From: Phorcus lineatus
Taxonomy: Eukaryota > Mollusca > Gastropoda > Trochida > Trochidae
Direction of reading: 5' to 3'
Assembly (NCBI GenBank): GCA_921293015.1
Contig: OV121090.1
Span: 4,030,001-4,094,000 of the forward strand
DNA length: 64,000 bases
Part shown: positions 49,882-58,789 of the stretch, in pieces
Position numbering within the stretch: position 1 is the first letter of the stretch
Layout of the letters: each line of letters starts with the position of its first letter
Made by a program: the position numbers and the translations under genes
Notes under the pieces: generated by a model
The model's database searches: none
What the model saw: only the letters and a program-made list of their open reading frames with translations
Told to the model about the DNA's origin: nothing

Positions 49882-51011
49882 ATTTATGATCAACTTCAAC
49901 CACTTGGGATTTGCCTCTCGCACAACGTCACCTCCCGAGTTCTAAACCACATTGATGGATATTTTAACACAGAACTTGTACAAACATTAAAGGAAGGAAA
50001 GAAGTTTAGAATTATTGGTGACAATGAAAATTTTATGATTGATGTAAGTAATGTAAGAAAAATCAGTTGCAAAAAAAGCACATATGGAACATTGGTTTGC
50101 CTCAGCTGCAATTGTGCAGAATGTTAGCTTTAACCATCTTTCTGCCTCAACTCCAAGGTGTTCGTTGTTCGTGTTCGTTGAATTCATTTTCGAGTGACCA
50201 GTTGATGATGCAAAATGGGGATTGGGAAGTCATTAAAAGTGATTATGTTGTTTTGATTTCTCGGGTTCTGTGCAAATTCATGCCATGTTTTCAACAATTC
50301 AAAAAGTGTATTCCAAAATACATAAAAAGGGACATGACAGACACACTCAATGAAAAGAATAAGGTTATCCCCTTACCAGTTTTGGCGAAAAATGAACAGA
50401 AATATACAGATGTCATGGACATTTTGGACCATTACGAGTCTGTCATTGCACAAGTTTATGATAGGTCAGACAGGTCACTTGACAATGAAACAATGGTTCA
50501 CATTGGGGGTGATCAATTGACTAGGGAAAGATTCTCTGGGGCCAAAAGATTAAGGGCCATGGCAGACAGTGATGCTGATAGATATAGCCATTTGTCTCCT
50601 ATAAGTTTTGAATTTTTCCATCTTCAGATGAAATTTCTGTCAACGATGTATAAACACTTGTACAATGATAAAAGCACAGAGCCAGGTACTCTGAATGTAG
50701 AAAAACCAAGACTTGACAGATCAAAAGCAGAGGGCAATGATGTTAAAAATCATTATGAAGATTGTAAGGAATTAGCAGTTTCCTTTATTGATAGTTATAT
50801 TGTTGAGGCAGCTCAAAAATATTTTGGAATGGAATCATGTGAAAGTATTCCAAAGAAAAACTGTGAAATGTTTTCAGAATGTGATGATATGGAAGAGAAA
50901 AGTAAGTCACTTTCAAAGACCATTGCAAGAATGGTTGATGAGATGGTGTTGACAAAAACAAAATTGTCCTTATCAGAAAATAATGAAGTTTCAAAATCAT
51001 TTAAACTGTAA
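49882..51011 (+). pseudogene. exon 5, DUF6589-like core with two apparent +1 frame changes
   Basis: The acceptor is ACACATTTCAG. The frame runs from IYDQLQPLGICLSHNVTSRV to VSNVRKISCKK. It must then shift by one base at the A7 run (50071-50077) to read HMEHWFASAAIVQNVSFNHL, and by one more base at the TGTTCG-rich stretch (about 50159-50185) to read DQLMMQNGDWEVIKSDYVV to the TAA at 51009-51011. Removing one base at each place restores a continuous frame that agrees with the family pattern. Both places are a homopolymer or short tandem repeat, where slippage or sequencing error is common. The C-terminal ~100 residues are polar and less distinctive. Confidence 0.65.
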
Positions 51012-51720
51012 CTTGCTTTGATTGATTTTTCTATTCTGAAAAATAACAAACTTTCACAATTTAATCTCTCAACCTGTCAGAACAAAACTGTTGAAATTAT
51101 TACTTACTGCTATTTCTTTTGCAATTTGCGGATAAAAAGGATTTTGTGCTGTTAACAATCTTCATCTCTCAATGAAAACATCAAATTTGAATAAGTTTAC
51201 TTACGTAATTCGTTAAAAAAGAGCCTTACCTCATTCATTAACGCTGAGTTTCCATTCTCCAGTTGTTCCATAAGTTTGATCAGTTCTATATCGCTGAAAC
51301 ATTTACATTGGACAAAATATAATACAACAATAAACATTTTCAATCTAAGATTTTTTAAATTTTGGATTATGACAGTTAACAATCATCAAGAATAATGAAT
51401 AATTCCCATAATCACACAGAATAATTCTTAATTCTCACCATATAATATTGTCTTCGTTGTAGTCATGCTCTACGATGCAGTGATCATCTAATTGTGCCAT
51501 TCTTTCCTTATAGTGAATCACCTTTTTCACAAACGATAAGAAAAATACATGCTATTCAGAACAATGTTTTTAACTTATAAGGGCATCAAACAGAAAAAAA
51601 TCGAATTAACTTGTTAATGTTATTAATGTGTATGTTTATTACAGCATTTCACACGTTAATAAAATACATTTCTTCTGCTACATAAAGAAGCCAAATATTC
51701 TGAGGGCAGAGCGAAATTGT
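51012..51720. other. 3' flank of the SANT-DUF6589-like gene
   Basis: Non-coding and AT-rich. A candidate poly(A) signal AATAAA stands at 51329-51334, some 318 bases after the stop codon. Nothing else was recognised before the right arm of the inverted repeat. Confidence 0.45.
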
Positions 51721-51966
51721 TTCATTCATTCACGTTAATCGTGAATCTTGCGGTGGACTGAATTACTGACTGCCGGCCTAAATGTTTCTTTGTGGGAAAA
51801 AAAGGACACAGTCATGAAGTTGATAGGGTGTAAGGAATATTTAGACCTAATTTCAGCGACAACAACACTTTAGTTTGAACGATGTAGCACTTTCTTCGTT
51901 CTTAGCCCTACAATAACGCTGGTGATCGGATGAATCCACTATAGCGCTATCATGAAAGTTGGATTT
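51721..51966. repeat. right arm of the 245-bp inverted repeat
   Basis: This is the reverse complement of 46229-46473 and ends in GAAAGTTGGATTT. Immediately outside it begins a truncated family-2 SINE-like unit (CAATTATTGAACACGTGG), so any longer outer part of this arm, such as a second copy of the promoter region, has been lost. No target duplication can be read across the two arms. Confidence 0.9.
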
Positions 51967-52505
51967 CAATTATTGAACACGTGGATGACAAGCATCCAAA
52001 AGAGAGTGGACAGATCAGGGAGAAAGGGATCGAAAGGATGAGGAAACAGAGGGAGTGAGTGGGTTGGGGTTTAACGTGCTTTGAACAATATTTCAGTTAT
52101 TAAGCACGTGGATGACAAGCATCCAAAAGAGAGTGGACAGACAAGGGAGAAAGGGATCGAAAGACTGAGGTAAAAGACGGAAAAGAAAGACATAGGGAAA
52201 GATAGACAACAGGACTCAAATTTAGTCTGGCTTCTACCCGTCGACCTGTCCAGCTTGGGTGTCCCTACAAGGAGCATGAAAGCTCCAGCTGGCATAGCTC
52301 TTGGGGTCTCTGAAGCACGCAAACCACCACACCACGTTAAGGTATCGAGTCCAGTGGTGGGAAAAAGAAGGAAAGAAAGGCATAGTGTGAGAGATAGAAT
52401 GGAAGTTTTAGAAGGACTCAAATTTGGCCTGACCACTACCAGGAGCAGCATGTAGGGTCTTAGAAGCACGCAAAACGCGATTTAAGGTATCGAGTCCAGT
52501 GGTGG
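51967..52505 (-). mobile_element. SINE-like family 2: three adjoining copies, one near-complete
   Basis: A fragment (51967-52050) is followed by a near-full unit (52053-52360) and a third, internally shortened copy (52361-52505). The full unit, read on the - strand, runs from CCACCACTGGACTCGATACC, through GTGGTGGTTTGCGTGC, GAGCTATGCCAGCTGGAGC, CAGGTCGACGGGTAGAAGCC and GTCCACTCTCTTTTGGATGC, to GAAATATTGTTCAAAGCACG and the tail TTAAACCCCAACCCACTCAC. The tail is the same type as that of the LINE at 33105, which sets the orientation. No convincing polymerase III promoter was found at the 5' end. Confidence 0.75.
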
Positions 52506-53023
52506 CATACCATATCATATGTTTTGGCATTAACTGATGTAAATAGAACCAAAATGTAACACAAAATTGGCACGTTATGTTGTTTTGAAAGATGGAAAAC
52601 GTAGGAATCGGAAATTGCAATGGGCTACTTGTAGGGCTTGACCCTATCAGAAATTTCTTATTATAAGGGGCCATTTTTCACTTAGTTTGGTTTTAAAAGG
52701 TTATTGTTTTGGTAATACAAACGTAAATCTGATGTTACTACTGGTGCAATATATGAATTTGCACCGTGAGGAATGTTTTTGAATGTAACATGCTAATAGG
52801 GATTGATTAAGTTCCCTCTTTAAAGATATTTTAATTGAAAAGCGATAGGAATATCAATTCGCCCATAGTCAGCAAATTTATGACGCATACCGATAAACGT
52901 AGCATCCAATTATTGGCAAATGACCAAAGTTGGGAAGACGTGGACTTTGATTTATTGTCTGTTAGTTCTGAAAGGCTGTCTTGGCTTCACAACATGTCAA
53001 TGTTAGGTAAAAAAAATATTTTA

Positions 53024-53243
53024 GTGAGGGAGTTGGGGTTTAACGTGTTTTGAACAATATCTCAGTTTTTGAACATGTAGACGACAAGCATCCAAAAGAG
53101 AGTGGACAGATCAGGGAGAAAGGAATCGACAGGATAAGGGAAAATACGGAAAGAAAGGCATAGTGAGAGATAGAATGCAGGTTTCAGGGCTCAAATTTGG
53201 TCTGGCTTCTACCCGTCCACCTGTCCAGCGTAGGTGCCCCTAC
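53024..53243 (-). mobile_element. SINE-like family 2, truncated copy
   Basis: It starts, in + strand terms, with GTGAGGGAGTTGGGGTTTAACG and passes through ACGACAAGCATCCAAAAGAG to CGTCCACCTGTCCAGC. The head half is missing. It lies just left of the nested MITEs. Confidence 0.75.
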
Positions 53244-53568
53244 TCGAAAGAAAGTGTACGTTTGGGCAAAGTGTATGGTTTTCGGCTGTTCAGTTTTGAA
53301 AGGTATAATGGAATTCTCTACGATTTTCCTAATCCTGCTACATCAGCGTTTATAACCCCCTTCCAATTACTACTCACTCTCCCTGAAAGCATATGCATCC
53401 TATCCCTAGCTAATTAATCAACCATTGTGTTGATTCCCATCCATCAAAGTAGCGAGACGCGGGTAAGAAGTCCGTCGACTTCATGACAGTAGCTTCTAGC
53501 GACATTTCACTGGCTCCAATATAACACGTGAACATACAACACAGATATCAAGCCGCCAGCCATACGAG

Positions 53569-53780
53569 CATCCTGCTAAATTAGCGTATGTGAATCCGCT
53601 CTCACTCGTTCCTAACACCCTGGAGCCCGTTTCATGAAAGTCTCTTAGGGCTAAGATAAAAGTTACGATATCTTAGCCCTAAGAGACTTTCATGAAACGG
53701 GCTCCTGATCTCCTTCAAGCCAAAACGCTCGTATCGGTGGGTATTTAACCAACGATCATATACGCTGATTTAGCAGGATG
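53569..53780. mobile_element. second MITE copy nested in the first, itself carrying a hairpin insertion
   Basis: It begins CATCCTGCTAAATTAGCGTA and ends CTGATTTAGCAGGATG. CCATACGAG lies before it and CCATACAAG after it, an 8-of-9 match and a clear target duplication. The central part is shortened compared with the 310-bp copies. Its ACCCTGATCTC word is interrupted by the palindrome at 53622-53705. Confidence 0.8.
53622..53705. mobile_element. perfect 37-bp-arm hairpin inserted in the MITE
   Basis: Arms 53622-53658 and 53669-53705 are exact reverse complements (left arm opens GGAGCCCGTTTCATGAAAGT), with a 10-base loop AAAGTTACGA. The element splits the MITE word CCCTG|ATCTC, with CTG or CCTG repeated on both sides, which suggests a 3-4 bp target duplication. 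The perfect match between arms implies a young insertion or active correction between them. Confidence 0.85.
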
Positions 53781-54282
53781 CCATACAAGACATGTGACCC
53801 GAAAGGGATCAGAAGATATGAAAGGGATAAGCGGATACTTGAACGTTGATTGAATCTGAATATGATTATCCTTCAAAGATCACATTGAGTATCAATTGAT
53901 GCTAACATCTGAGTGATTGAATTTAATGTGTTTTCAACTGTTAGTACAATATTCAGTTTTTATTAAGTAATTGAGGATGAGATACTCTATTCTATCAGTG
54001 AAATATACCCTCTATCAGGCCTCAGTGGCGATAACCTTTATCGTCACTCTACTCAGTGGCGGAATACTTTATCGTCACTCGTCAGGTGTTCACGCTGACA
54101 CGAAAAGGTTTGAAATTAATGGTCAAAATTGAGTTTATAGAGTGGTTTCTTTTTTGGAAATAAGTTTGGAATGGGAGTAGTCTTTATTCCTTTCCTTTTT
54201 GTGTTAAATTTTCTTTAAATACAGGCGTTTTACACTTAAACCGATTTACCTTGAATTGCGTTACGTAAAACGTAAAGAATAA

Positions 54283-54400
54283 GTGAATTGGGGGTTAACA
54301 TGTTATAATATTTCAGTTATTAAACACGTGGATGACAAACATCCATAAGAGAGGGAGAAAATTGATCGAATGTAGAGGGGAAAGAAAGGCTCAGGGAATG
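54283..54400 (-). mobile_element. SINE-like family 2, tail-end fragment
   Basis: GTTATAATATTTCAGTTATTAAACACGTGGATGACAAACATCC (short internal words match the full unit) followed by GAGAGGGAGAAAATTGATCG. Only the 3' part of the unit is present. Confidence 0.65.
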
Positions 54401-54955
54401 TTGTAGAGACTCGTTTACTTACTCATGTAGAAGAAACATTTAGGTCCGTATAACAGAAGCGGGTTTAGGACAGGATTAACGGGAGTCCCGGTCTAAGTGT
54501 TGGTTTAAACTTGAACTGGTAAGATGTAAGGTGGTTTAAGTGTTAAACAAAAGAAGTTGGACGGTAGTGTTTCATATTATGAAAGAAGGTTTAACTTAGT
54601 CTCACGTTTTCCGTCAGTCCCCAGGAATTCCCGATAACGGTCACGACACTTTGCCGAGATCCCGGGTTTAAACCAGCTCTGACGATGGATTTTTAAACCA
54701 TGTTGGTGTTATCGAAGCCGTTTTTGCACTAAACCAGGTCTAAATCTGCCAAAATTATGCTAGAAATGTAGTCCAGGTTGGGGTCAGGTTTAAATGCTGG
54801 GATTTCCTGTATAGCTCTCCCAGAAAGATTTAATACATGTATGTTAATTATGAATTCAGTGAACTAATTGTTAAACGATGTAATGGAAGAAGTTAATTAA
54901 TCAATTAATTCCTAAGTCAATGCATGTTAATTTTTTCTCTGCCACCACAGTGTGA
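54400..54955. other. unassigned non-coding stretch
   Basis: No domain-bearing frame or known repeat was recognised. Words such as GGGTTTAAACCAG and GGTTTAAACTTG suggest an unidentified repeat, but no boundaries are visible. Confidence 0.4.
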
Positions 54956-55726
54956 TATAAACTCCTCAAAAAAAGAAACTTGACCCGCATGCGAAATTGA
55001 TTTTTTCGAAACGGGTAAATTTTTTCATGATACATACCTGTAATTTAAAGAAAGGCTTGCTCAAATGTGTAAATTTACCCAAAAAAATGGCCCAGAAAGT
55101 TTACGTTGTGTTCAGGGACGAAAACGAGCAATTCTTCCAAATGCATTTTGTCCCAAAGCACGTGCAGCATGGGATTATGAAGTTTTACATGCGGACACGT
55201 CTGCTTTAGAGGTTTAAAAAGCCATATTAGCCGCTGTTCATTCAGACTACACGACATCGGTACAGCGACCTGAAGAATGCCAAGACTGAACAGAGCGCAA
55301 CAACGCTATTAGCAGACTGCAAGCAGGAGCGACGCAGCGAGATGTTGCAACACACTTGGCGTGTCCAGACAGGCCATCTCTTCATTGTGGACGCGTTTCT
55401 ACACCCGAAACAGCGTTGATGATAGGCCAAGGTCAGGCAGACCTAGGGTGACTACTCGGGCCCAAGATCGGTACATCCGGACTGCTCCACCTTCGGGAAC
55501 GCAGCAGGACAGCAACGTCAACAACAACGCAGATACCAGGCCTGCGTCGAATTTCCGACTCTACGGTACGCAACAGGCCGAGAGAGGCTGGACTTTTTCC
55601 ACAAGGACCGGTTCGAGGTCCCGTTTTAACGCAGGACAGCCCTTGTGCATGTTGTGGGTAACCTCACAGGAGTACGGTATAGGGACTTGATCCTACAGCC
55701 GTACGTTATTCCTCACGTCAACGTCC
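54956..55726 (+). mobile_element. Tc1/mariner-like element, decayed, 3' end lost
   Basis: After a TA stands a terminus-like AAACTCCTCAAAAAAAGAAAC, as in Tc1-type inverted ends. Fragments of a transposase follow in changing frames: RLNRAQ, then SRQAISSLWTRFYTRNSVDD and RPRSGRPRVTTRAQDRYIRT, the paired helix-turn-helix DNA-binding region with its GRPR motif. The element ends with a later-domain scrap, TGVRYRDLILQPYVIPHVNV in one frame, so most of the catalytic DDE region is deleted. The right end is cut off by a family-2 SINE-like unit at 55727. It cannot be active. Confidence 0.75.
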
Positions 55727-55984
55727 AAGAGCTATGCCAGCTGGAGCTTTCATGCTCCTTGTAGGGACACCCAAGCTGGACAGGTCGACGGGTAGAAGCC
55801 AGACTAAATTTGAGTCCTTCTAAAACAACCTGTTGTCTATCTCTCACTATGCCTTTCTTTCCGTCTTTTCTCTCAACCTTTCGATCCCTTTCTCCCTTAT
55901 CTGTCCACTCTCTTTTGGATGCTTGTCATCCACGTGTTTAATAACTGAGCTATTGTTCAAAGCACGTTAAACCCCAACTCACTC
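55727..55984 (+). mobile_element. SINE-like family 2, 5'-truncated copy
   Basis: It begins within the body (AGAGCTATGCCAGCTGGAGC) and follows the unit to AAAGCACGTTAAACCCCAAC and TCACTC. It directly abuts the Tc1-like fragment, so it was probably inserted into that element. Confidence 0.8.
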
Positions 55985-56006
55985 CTCCTCTTTACATGTA
56001 AATAAG

Positions 56007-56299
56007 CCACCACTGGACTCTTATATCGTGGTGTGGTGGTTTGCGTGCTTCAGGGACCCTGAGAGCTATGCCAGCTGGAGCTAAGATGCTCCTGGTAGGG
56101 ACACCCACTCTGGACAGGTCGACGGGTAGAAGCCAGACCAAATTTGAGTCCTTCTAAAACCTGCTTTCTATCTCTCACTGTGCCTTTCTTTCCCTCACCC
56201 TTTCCCCCTGATCTGTCCACTCTCTCTTGGATGCTTGTCATCCACGTGTTTAATAACTGAAATATTGTTGAAAGCACGTTAAACCCAAACTCACTCACC
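56007..56299 (+). mobile_element. SINE-like family 2, full copy
   Basis: It runs from CCACCACTGGACTCTTATAT through GTGGTGTGGTGGTTTGCGTG, GAGCTATGCCAGCTGGAGC, ACAGGTCGACGGGTAGAAGC, ATCTGTCCACTCTCTCTTGG and CATCCACGTGTTTAATAACT to AAGCACGTTAAACCCAAACTC and ACTCACC. This is the best + strand reference for the family (about 293 bp). It is a non-coding element using a LINE-type tail. Confidence 0.82.
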
Positions 56300-56384
56300 C
56301 CAAATTTATAAGATAGTCAAATTCATTATCTGTCATTAAATCTTACAAGTTTTCGAGAAATTTATTCAATCTTTTTTATGTATA

Positions 56385-57200
56385 TATGTCTTCTGTCTTC
56401 TCATAACTTTCCACTCTTCAGTGTTTGGCCGATCTGGTGAAGGGGTAAATTTTAAACCTTTGCTTAAAACGTTAACTTCAATCGGTGTAAATCGCGTTTT
56501 TCAGAGGTTCACAATGTTTCACATACTTCATGAAACATAATCTGTGTCATTTTGAAACACATTTTGTTGGTGTGTAATACAGATCCTTCTTTGTTGACTC
56601 TTGAATATTTTCCTTGTGTTTCTTTCTTGGGATTTGTCCTCATTGTTTTCAAGGATTTAAATGTTTCTTTTGCAGCAGTGTCCGAAGTTGTTGATCATGT
56701 TGCTTAGCGCCTTTGTTGACTTCTCCAGTGTTTCAATGTCTTGGCAATGAATTGTCAATTTCTCTGAATTGTTTCTGACTATATGCAAACATCTTCCCTT
56801 TACTTTTGTTATCCGTCTGTTTACAGGTACTCTTTGGCCAGTTTTGGACATTGAATTCTGAGGTCATGAGGCTTCATCACCACAACTGATCCCCTCAACA
56901 TGGTGAATATGGGGTGATCTTTATAGGATTCGGGCAAGCTGTTAAAGGATACGTCTTGTGTTTAAAAACTGCTCCGAAGTGTTTACATAACGATCTTGTC
57001 TTAGCGAAATGCCTGCATATGCGTTTTGGAACTGTCAGGTCTACCTCAATTGAAGTGTTGAAGTGAAAGGACCTTACAATAAACTATTGCTCCCCTACTA
57101 GTTGCAGGGCATCTTTACTGATAGATGCAGCTGCTTTGTCCATTTCTCTGAGAAGTCGCTCCCTTCCTAATTCCCTGATTTCTTTCTGGATTCGTGTAAG
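56385..57200 (-). pseudogene. fossil of a retroelement ORF, Penelope-like N-terminal part
   Basis: Three - strand pieces look coding but are broken. At 57087-57198 the frame reads LTRIQKEIRELGRERLLREM and DKAAASISKDALQLVGEQ before a stop. At 56657-56851 it reads NRRITKVKGRCLHIVRNNSE...IETLEKSTKALSNMI. At about 56415-56500 it reads FTPIEVNVLSKGLKFTPSPD. The LSKGLKF-P-P motif precedes the reverse transcriptase core in Penelope-like elements, as I recall. The core is absent. Confidence 0.5.
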
Positions 57201-57442
57201 CTGATTAAGCAGGGTTAGCCAGATCAGGGCTAATACTTATTGCAACAATTTCCTACCAAACAAATCTTTGGTGATTTAAAGATTTGTCAATTGTCATTTG
57301 TGTTTGTTCATTATAGAATAAAACACATTTTACGCAGAGGCAAACTGATAATAATTTAACACTTAATAGCCCTTTGATATAATAACTCTTCTCCATACAC
57401 AATATAGGCTTATGTTATGATAGGGAATGGTTTATATTCAAT

Positions 57443-57716
57443 CATCCTGCTACATCAGTGTAAATGAATCCGCTCGGCTCCTCCTTATACCCTGATCTCT
57501 TTCGGAGCCCATGCCTCGTACGACTGGATCGGCTTGATATCTGTGGATAAGTTATGAAAGGAGCTTGAAGCTTCTATCTTAAAACTCAACGGATTTGTTG
57601 CAAATGCGAGTCGTCTCATTAGATGGTTAGATAATGATACGAGGCTTTAGACTTTAAAGAGATCAGGGTATTAGGAAGGAGCTGAGCGGATTCATTTACG
57701 CTGATTAAGCAGGATG
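57443..57716. mobile_element. MITE of the CATCCTGCTACATCAGCG family, full copy with 9-bp target duplication
   Basis: It opens CATCCTGCTACATCAGTGTA and ends CGCTGATTAAGCAGGATG (274 bp). ATATTCAAT precedes it (57434-57442) and ATTTTCAAT follows it (57717-57725), an 8-of-9 match. It contains the shared inner words ACCCTGATCTC, GCGAGTCGTCTCATT and AGAGATCAGGGTATTAGG. Non-coding. Confidence 0.9.
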
Positions 57717-57747
57717 ATTTTCAATAATCTTTGTAGTTCACTTCGTT

Positions 57748-57860
57748 GATGAGCCATCACTGGACTCACATACCTTGTGGTTTGCGTGCTTCAGATACCG
57801 TGAGAGCTATGCTAGTTGGAGCTAACATGCTACTGAGGTGTAAGGAGACACCCAGTGGGT
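57748..57860 (+). mobile_element. SINE-like family 2, head fragment
   Basis: CATCACTGGACTCACATACC, TGTGGTTTGCGTGCTTCAG, GAGAGCTATGCTAGTTGGAG and a diverged GACACCCAGTGGG match the first third of the full copy at 56007. The rest is absent. Confidence 0.7.
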
Positions 57861-58175
57861 GACAGTCTTGGTTGAGAAACAGACTTGTAATTGTGTTGTC
57901 TAAGTCCATGTCGTCATCATCAGCTTCATCTGGTTTTCGTCTAGTCTGTAAAATTATGAACATATGTAAGAGACACCACAACTTTAAATAAGATATGTAA
58001 TTACTTATGGAAGCAATATCGTTTAGAAAACTTATTTTAAAATTAAACTCATATATCACAGTTTTCAACCCCAAGAATGCTCGTAGCATAGGCGTTTATG
58101 AACATTCCACTAAAATGTCCTCATCACTGTCTTACATCGACTTATACAAAACCTTTTACCACTCAAAAAAGAAGA

Positions 58176-58275
58176 GTTTTCTACTGCAAACAAACTTGCC
58201 TAGCCCCTGGCGAGATTTGAACCATTTCACCCTACGATCCGAAGTCAAACGCGCCAACCACCATACCATAACTAT
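58176..58275 (-). mobile_element. family-1 SINE, tRNA-head fragment
   Basis: On the - strand it reads TGGTGGTTGGCGCGTTTGAC (A box), CTTCGGATCGTAGGGTG, then AATGGTTCAAATCTCGCC (B box) and AGGGGCTAGGCAAG, the start of the SINE body. The remainder of the copy is not contiguous. Confidence 0.7.
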
Positions 58276-58407
58276 ACCATTTAGTGGAAACAACTTAGAA
58301 TGTTGTGGATAGGGCTAGCTCATTGAAGCCGATAATGAGGAACAATATTCATTTGAGGTGGTGCGTTTTGGGGTCTTAAACTTCCTAATTCTTTTTTTCA
58401 TTAACAA

Positions 58408-58542
58408 GTTTACAGCCGACGCCCGCAGCTTTCACCACAATGGTGTGGCGGGCTTTCTCCCTGCAGTAATACTAGCGGCCGCGATCTAGGTGAACTACTC
58501 TTGAAATCGGCTTTAGAAACGTATATAAACTCACCTCACCTC
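58408..58542 (+). mobile_element. family-1 SINE, 3' half
   Basis: GCCCGCAGCTTTCACCACAA, TGGTGTGGCGGGCTTTCTCC and CTGCAGTAATACTAGCGGCC are followed by a tail with AACTCACCTCACCTC. The head is missing. It lies 130 bases from a head fragment in the opposite orientation. Confidence 0.75.
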
Positions 58543-58789
58543 ATTTAATAGTAAACGAACCTTAGAATCCCCTTTCCGATCCATCAGAAAAAAATGACAA
58601 GGCCTAGCTCATTGAAACTTAGCATATTGTTTAATCATCATGTGCAATGATGCCTCTTCCTGTTTTCATTTTCTTCATACATTTCTGGTCGTTCCAGTGG
58701 AAACAAAACAGAAAATCAGTGACATCTGCACCCAAGTATGTCCTTTACTGCCGTCACCACTCCTAACGCTACAACAATAACTGTGTTCA

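Larger units (their letters stand above)
46071..51011 (+). pseudogene. SANT/Myb-like + DUF6589-like protein gene, five exons, two apparent frameshifts
   Basis: Predicted exons: 46071-46091, 47261-47435, 47790-47907, 48635-49175 and 49882-51011. All borders are GT/AG with matching phases, and the sum fits 660 codons if two single extra bases in the last exon are allowed for. Residues ~23-72 form a SANT/Myb-like DNA-binding domain (TKWSAEEKSFLFQRV...HSLGFWKNC...). Residues ~100-280 are unrecognised and partly charged. From ~286 on, the sequence resembles proteins carrying the uncharacterised domain I recall as DUF6589 (PF20231), with FRIIGDNENF (Asp ~332), HMEHWFASAAIVQNVSFNHL, PLPVLAKNEQKYTDVMDILD and VHIGGDQLTRERFSGAKRLR (Asp ~495). 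The spaced Asp residues could belong to an RNase H-like nuclease, but that is inference. A 245-bp inverted repeat lies in intron 1 and again past the 3' end. It may be a transposase gene or a host gene derived from one; the frameshifts may be decay or assembly errors. Confidence 0.68.
53331..53852. mobile_element. MITE of the CATCCTGCTACATCAGCG family, host copy split by a second MITE
   Basis: The left end AATCCTGCTACATCAGCGTT at 53331 and an inner part ending GCCGCCAGCCATACGAG (53568) belong to one copy. Its right part resumes after 53780 with ACCCGAAAGGGATCAG and a worn terminus. A second copy of the same family (53569-53780) sits inside it. Confidence 0.65.

Noticed and set aside
50044-50066. 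A 23-base intron (GTAAGT...CAG) as explanation of the frame change
   Set aside because: It is far too short for an animal spliceosomal intron and the resulting frame does not give the conserved HMEHWF segment.
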